Shown here one piece after another: positions 63,035 through 64,000 of a DNA stretch of 64,000 nucleotides (position 1 is its first letter; each line of letters starts with the position of its first letter). The stretch is from Pseudomonas sp. DTU12.3. Its GTDB lineage: Bacteria; Pseudomonadota; Gammaproteobacteria; Pseudomonadales; Pseudomonadaceae. Made by a program: the position numbers and the translations under genes. The stretch is taken from NCBI RefSeq assembly GCF_004124275.1, contig NZ_CP027218.1, positions 422,001-486,000 of the forward strand, written 5' to 3'. Below the pieces are notes generated by a model. That model saw nothing but the letters and a program-made list of their open reading frames with translations. It ran no database searches and had not been told where the DNA came from.

Positions 63035-64000
63035 GCGTGTCTCCAGCGGGTCGCGCGAATTTCCAGGCGTTGGCCAATGAGGTTGAGCAGGGCGCCGGTG
63101 AGGCCGACGAAGAGCATGCCGGCCATGATCAGATCCATGCGCAGCAGTTGTTGTGCGCCGATCATCTGGCTGCCGATGCCGCCATTCGACGGCATGAAAT
63201 ATTCAGCGCCGATGGTGCCGAGCCAGGCGTAGATCAGACTCAGCCTGAGGCCGGCGAAAATCCCCGGCGCGGCGCCCGGCAGCACCAGGCGACGCAAGCG
63301 CTGGCCGAGGCTGAGGCGCAGGACTTGCGCGGCTTCGTTCAGTTGCGGTGAGAGATTGGCAACGCTGCGTTGTGTGGCGATGAACAGCGGGAAGAACGCG
63401 GCGAGGGCGACGAACACCCACTTCGCCAATTCGCCCAGACCGAACCAGGCGGTGAGCAACGGCACCCAGGCGAAAATCGCGATCTGGCGGATGGCGGCGA
63501 GGGTCGGACCGAGCAGGCGTTCACTGGTGCGCGAAAGCCCCAGCAGCAAGCCGAGGGCGAAACCGAACCCGCCACCCAGCAGCAAACCGCCGAGGGTGCG
63601 ACCGAGGCTTAGCGCCATGCCACTGATCAACGTGCCGTCGAGCAAACCGTCCCACGCAGTGATCAACACGGCCAGCGGGCTGACCAAAATGTTGTTATCG
63701 ACCCACTGCTGATCGTTCGCCAGTTGCCACAACGCCAGCAAGCCCAGCGGCAACAACCACGGTTGCAGGCGCTGCCAGCCTTGATAGCGCGGGCCTCGCC
63801 GAATCTCGGCAGTGGCGGGATGTGGCCAGTGCACCAGTTTGCGGTCCAGCAGCCCGATGCCGCGATCCATCGCCACGCCGATCACACCGATGACCACGAT
63901 GCACACGAAGACGATGTCGAGCATGAACAGCTGGCGCGCCCAGACCATCAGGTAACCGATGCCTTCGCTGGAAGCGAGCAGCTCGACCGCCAGCAACGAC
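63031..64000 (-). CDS. atsB: Tandem-fused ABC permease (AtsB-like), N-terminal part missing
   Basis: The frame is open at the window edge, so the N-terminal part is missing. What is visible (residues numbered from the edge) is the end of one permease unit with the SsuC-type tail GIGYLMVWARQLFMLDIVFV (to ~60), a charged linker (DRKLVHWPHPATAEIRRG), and a complete second permease domain with about five helices and the coupling motif QLNEAAQVLRLSLGQRLRRLVLPGAAPGIFAGLRLS. AtsB of sulfate-ester transporters is a double-size fused permease, which fits. A binding protein (AtsR) should lie beyond the edge. Confidence 0.88.

Overview
The window looks like a chromosomal segment of a fluorescent-group Pseudomonas. 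It is GC-rich, carries Pseudomonas-type interspersed palindromes (two families), and keeps gene neighbourhoods I recognise from pseudomonads: pgaABCD, gabDT with a neighbouring tRNA-Arg, desA / GGDEF-EAL / oscA / sbp-cysTWA, and the arylsulfatase atsA with its ABC transporter. The strain cannot be named from the sequence alone. There is no prophage, plasmid or integrated island; the one tail-collar gene is not accompanied by other phage genes.

Region 1 (1-15.4 kb) is the most unusual part. It opens with the C-terminus of a secretion-adaptor (HlyD/M50-like) protein and a GNAT gene, facing a DUF6916 gene and a microcystin-dependent-protein-type collar gene. A GT-C glycosyltransferase and a sulfotransferase follow. 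Then, after a strong terminator, comes an apparent five-gene operon: a 2138-residue secreted protein (LEPR-type N-terminus, DUF4347, Gly-rich beta-helix stretch, 13 tandem Ig-like repeats), a TolC-type outer-membrane factor, an APS kinase, an Asp/Asn beta-hydroxylase fused to a Nif11-like tail, and a second sulfotransferase. The APS kinase makes PAPS, the cofactor of sulfotransferases. I read the locus as a candidate secretion-plus-modification system, in which a giant surface protein (or a glycan on it) is hydroxylated and sulfated. This is inference and is the main novelty candidate.

Region 2 (15.4-26 kb) holds slipin/NfeD, a YbaK deacylase, DUF2789, a RelBE-like toxin-antitoxin pair, a MarR-regulated AaeAB-like aromatic-acid efflux operon (MarR, FUSC, DUF1656, HlyD, outer-membrane factor), an unknown membrane protein and a YdgA/DUF945 protein. 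Region 3 (26-32.7 kb) is the complete pgaABCD operon for the biofilm polysaccharide poly-N-acetylglucosamine.

Region 4 (32.7-45.7 kb) has a Rieske-FAD oxidoreductase, a periplasmic PEBP-type protein, a VWA lipoprotein / ECF sigma / anti-sigma-like operon, a small acidic protein, tRNA-Arg(CCG), gabD-gabT, an HDOD response regulator, a diguanylate cyclase and DesA desaturase. Region 5 (45.7-52.2 kb) has a GGDEF-EAL protein and the sulfate uptake genes oscA, sbp, cysT, cysW and cysA.

Region 6 (52.3-64 kb) has an Mpo1-like protein, a Crp/Fnr regulator, periplasmic hydroxyisourate hydrolase and GlcG/HbpS-like genes divergent from an HprRS-like two-component system, a hipBA module with a clear operator pair, an AraC regulator divergent from a fatty-acid desaturase, and atsA with its ATPase and a tandem-fused permease cut by the window edge. 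Sulfur recurs: sulfate import, PAPS synthesis, sulfotransfer and sulfate-ester scavenging all occur within 64 kb. The two GGDEF proteins could feed c-di-GMP control of pga, but that link is inferred.
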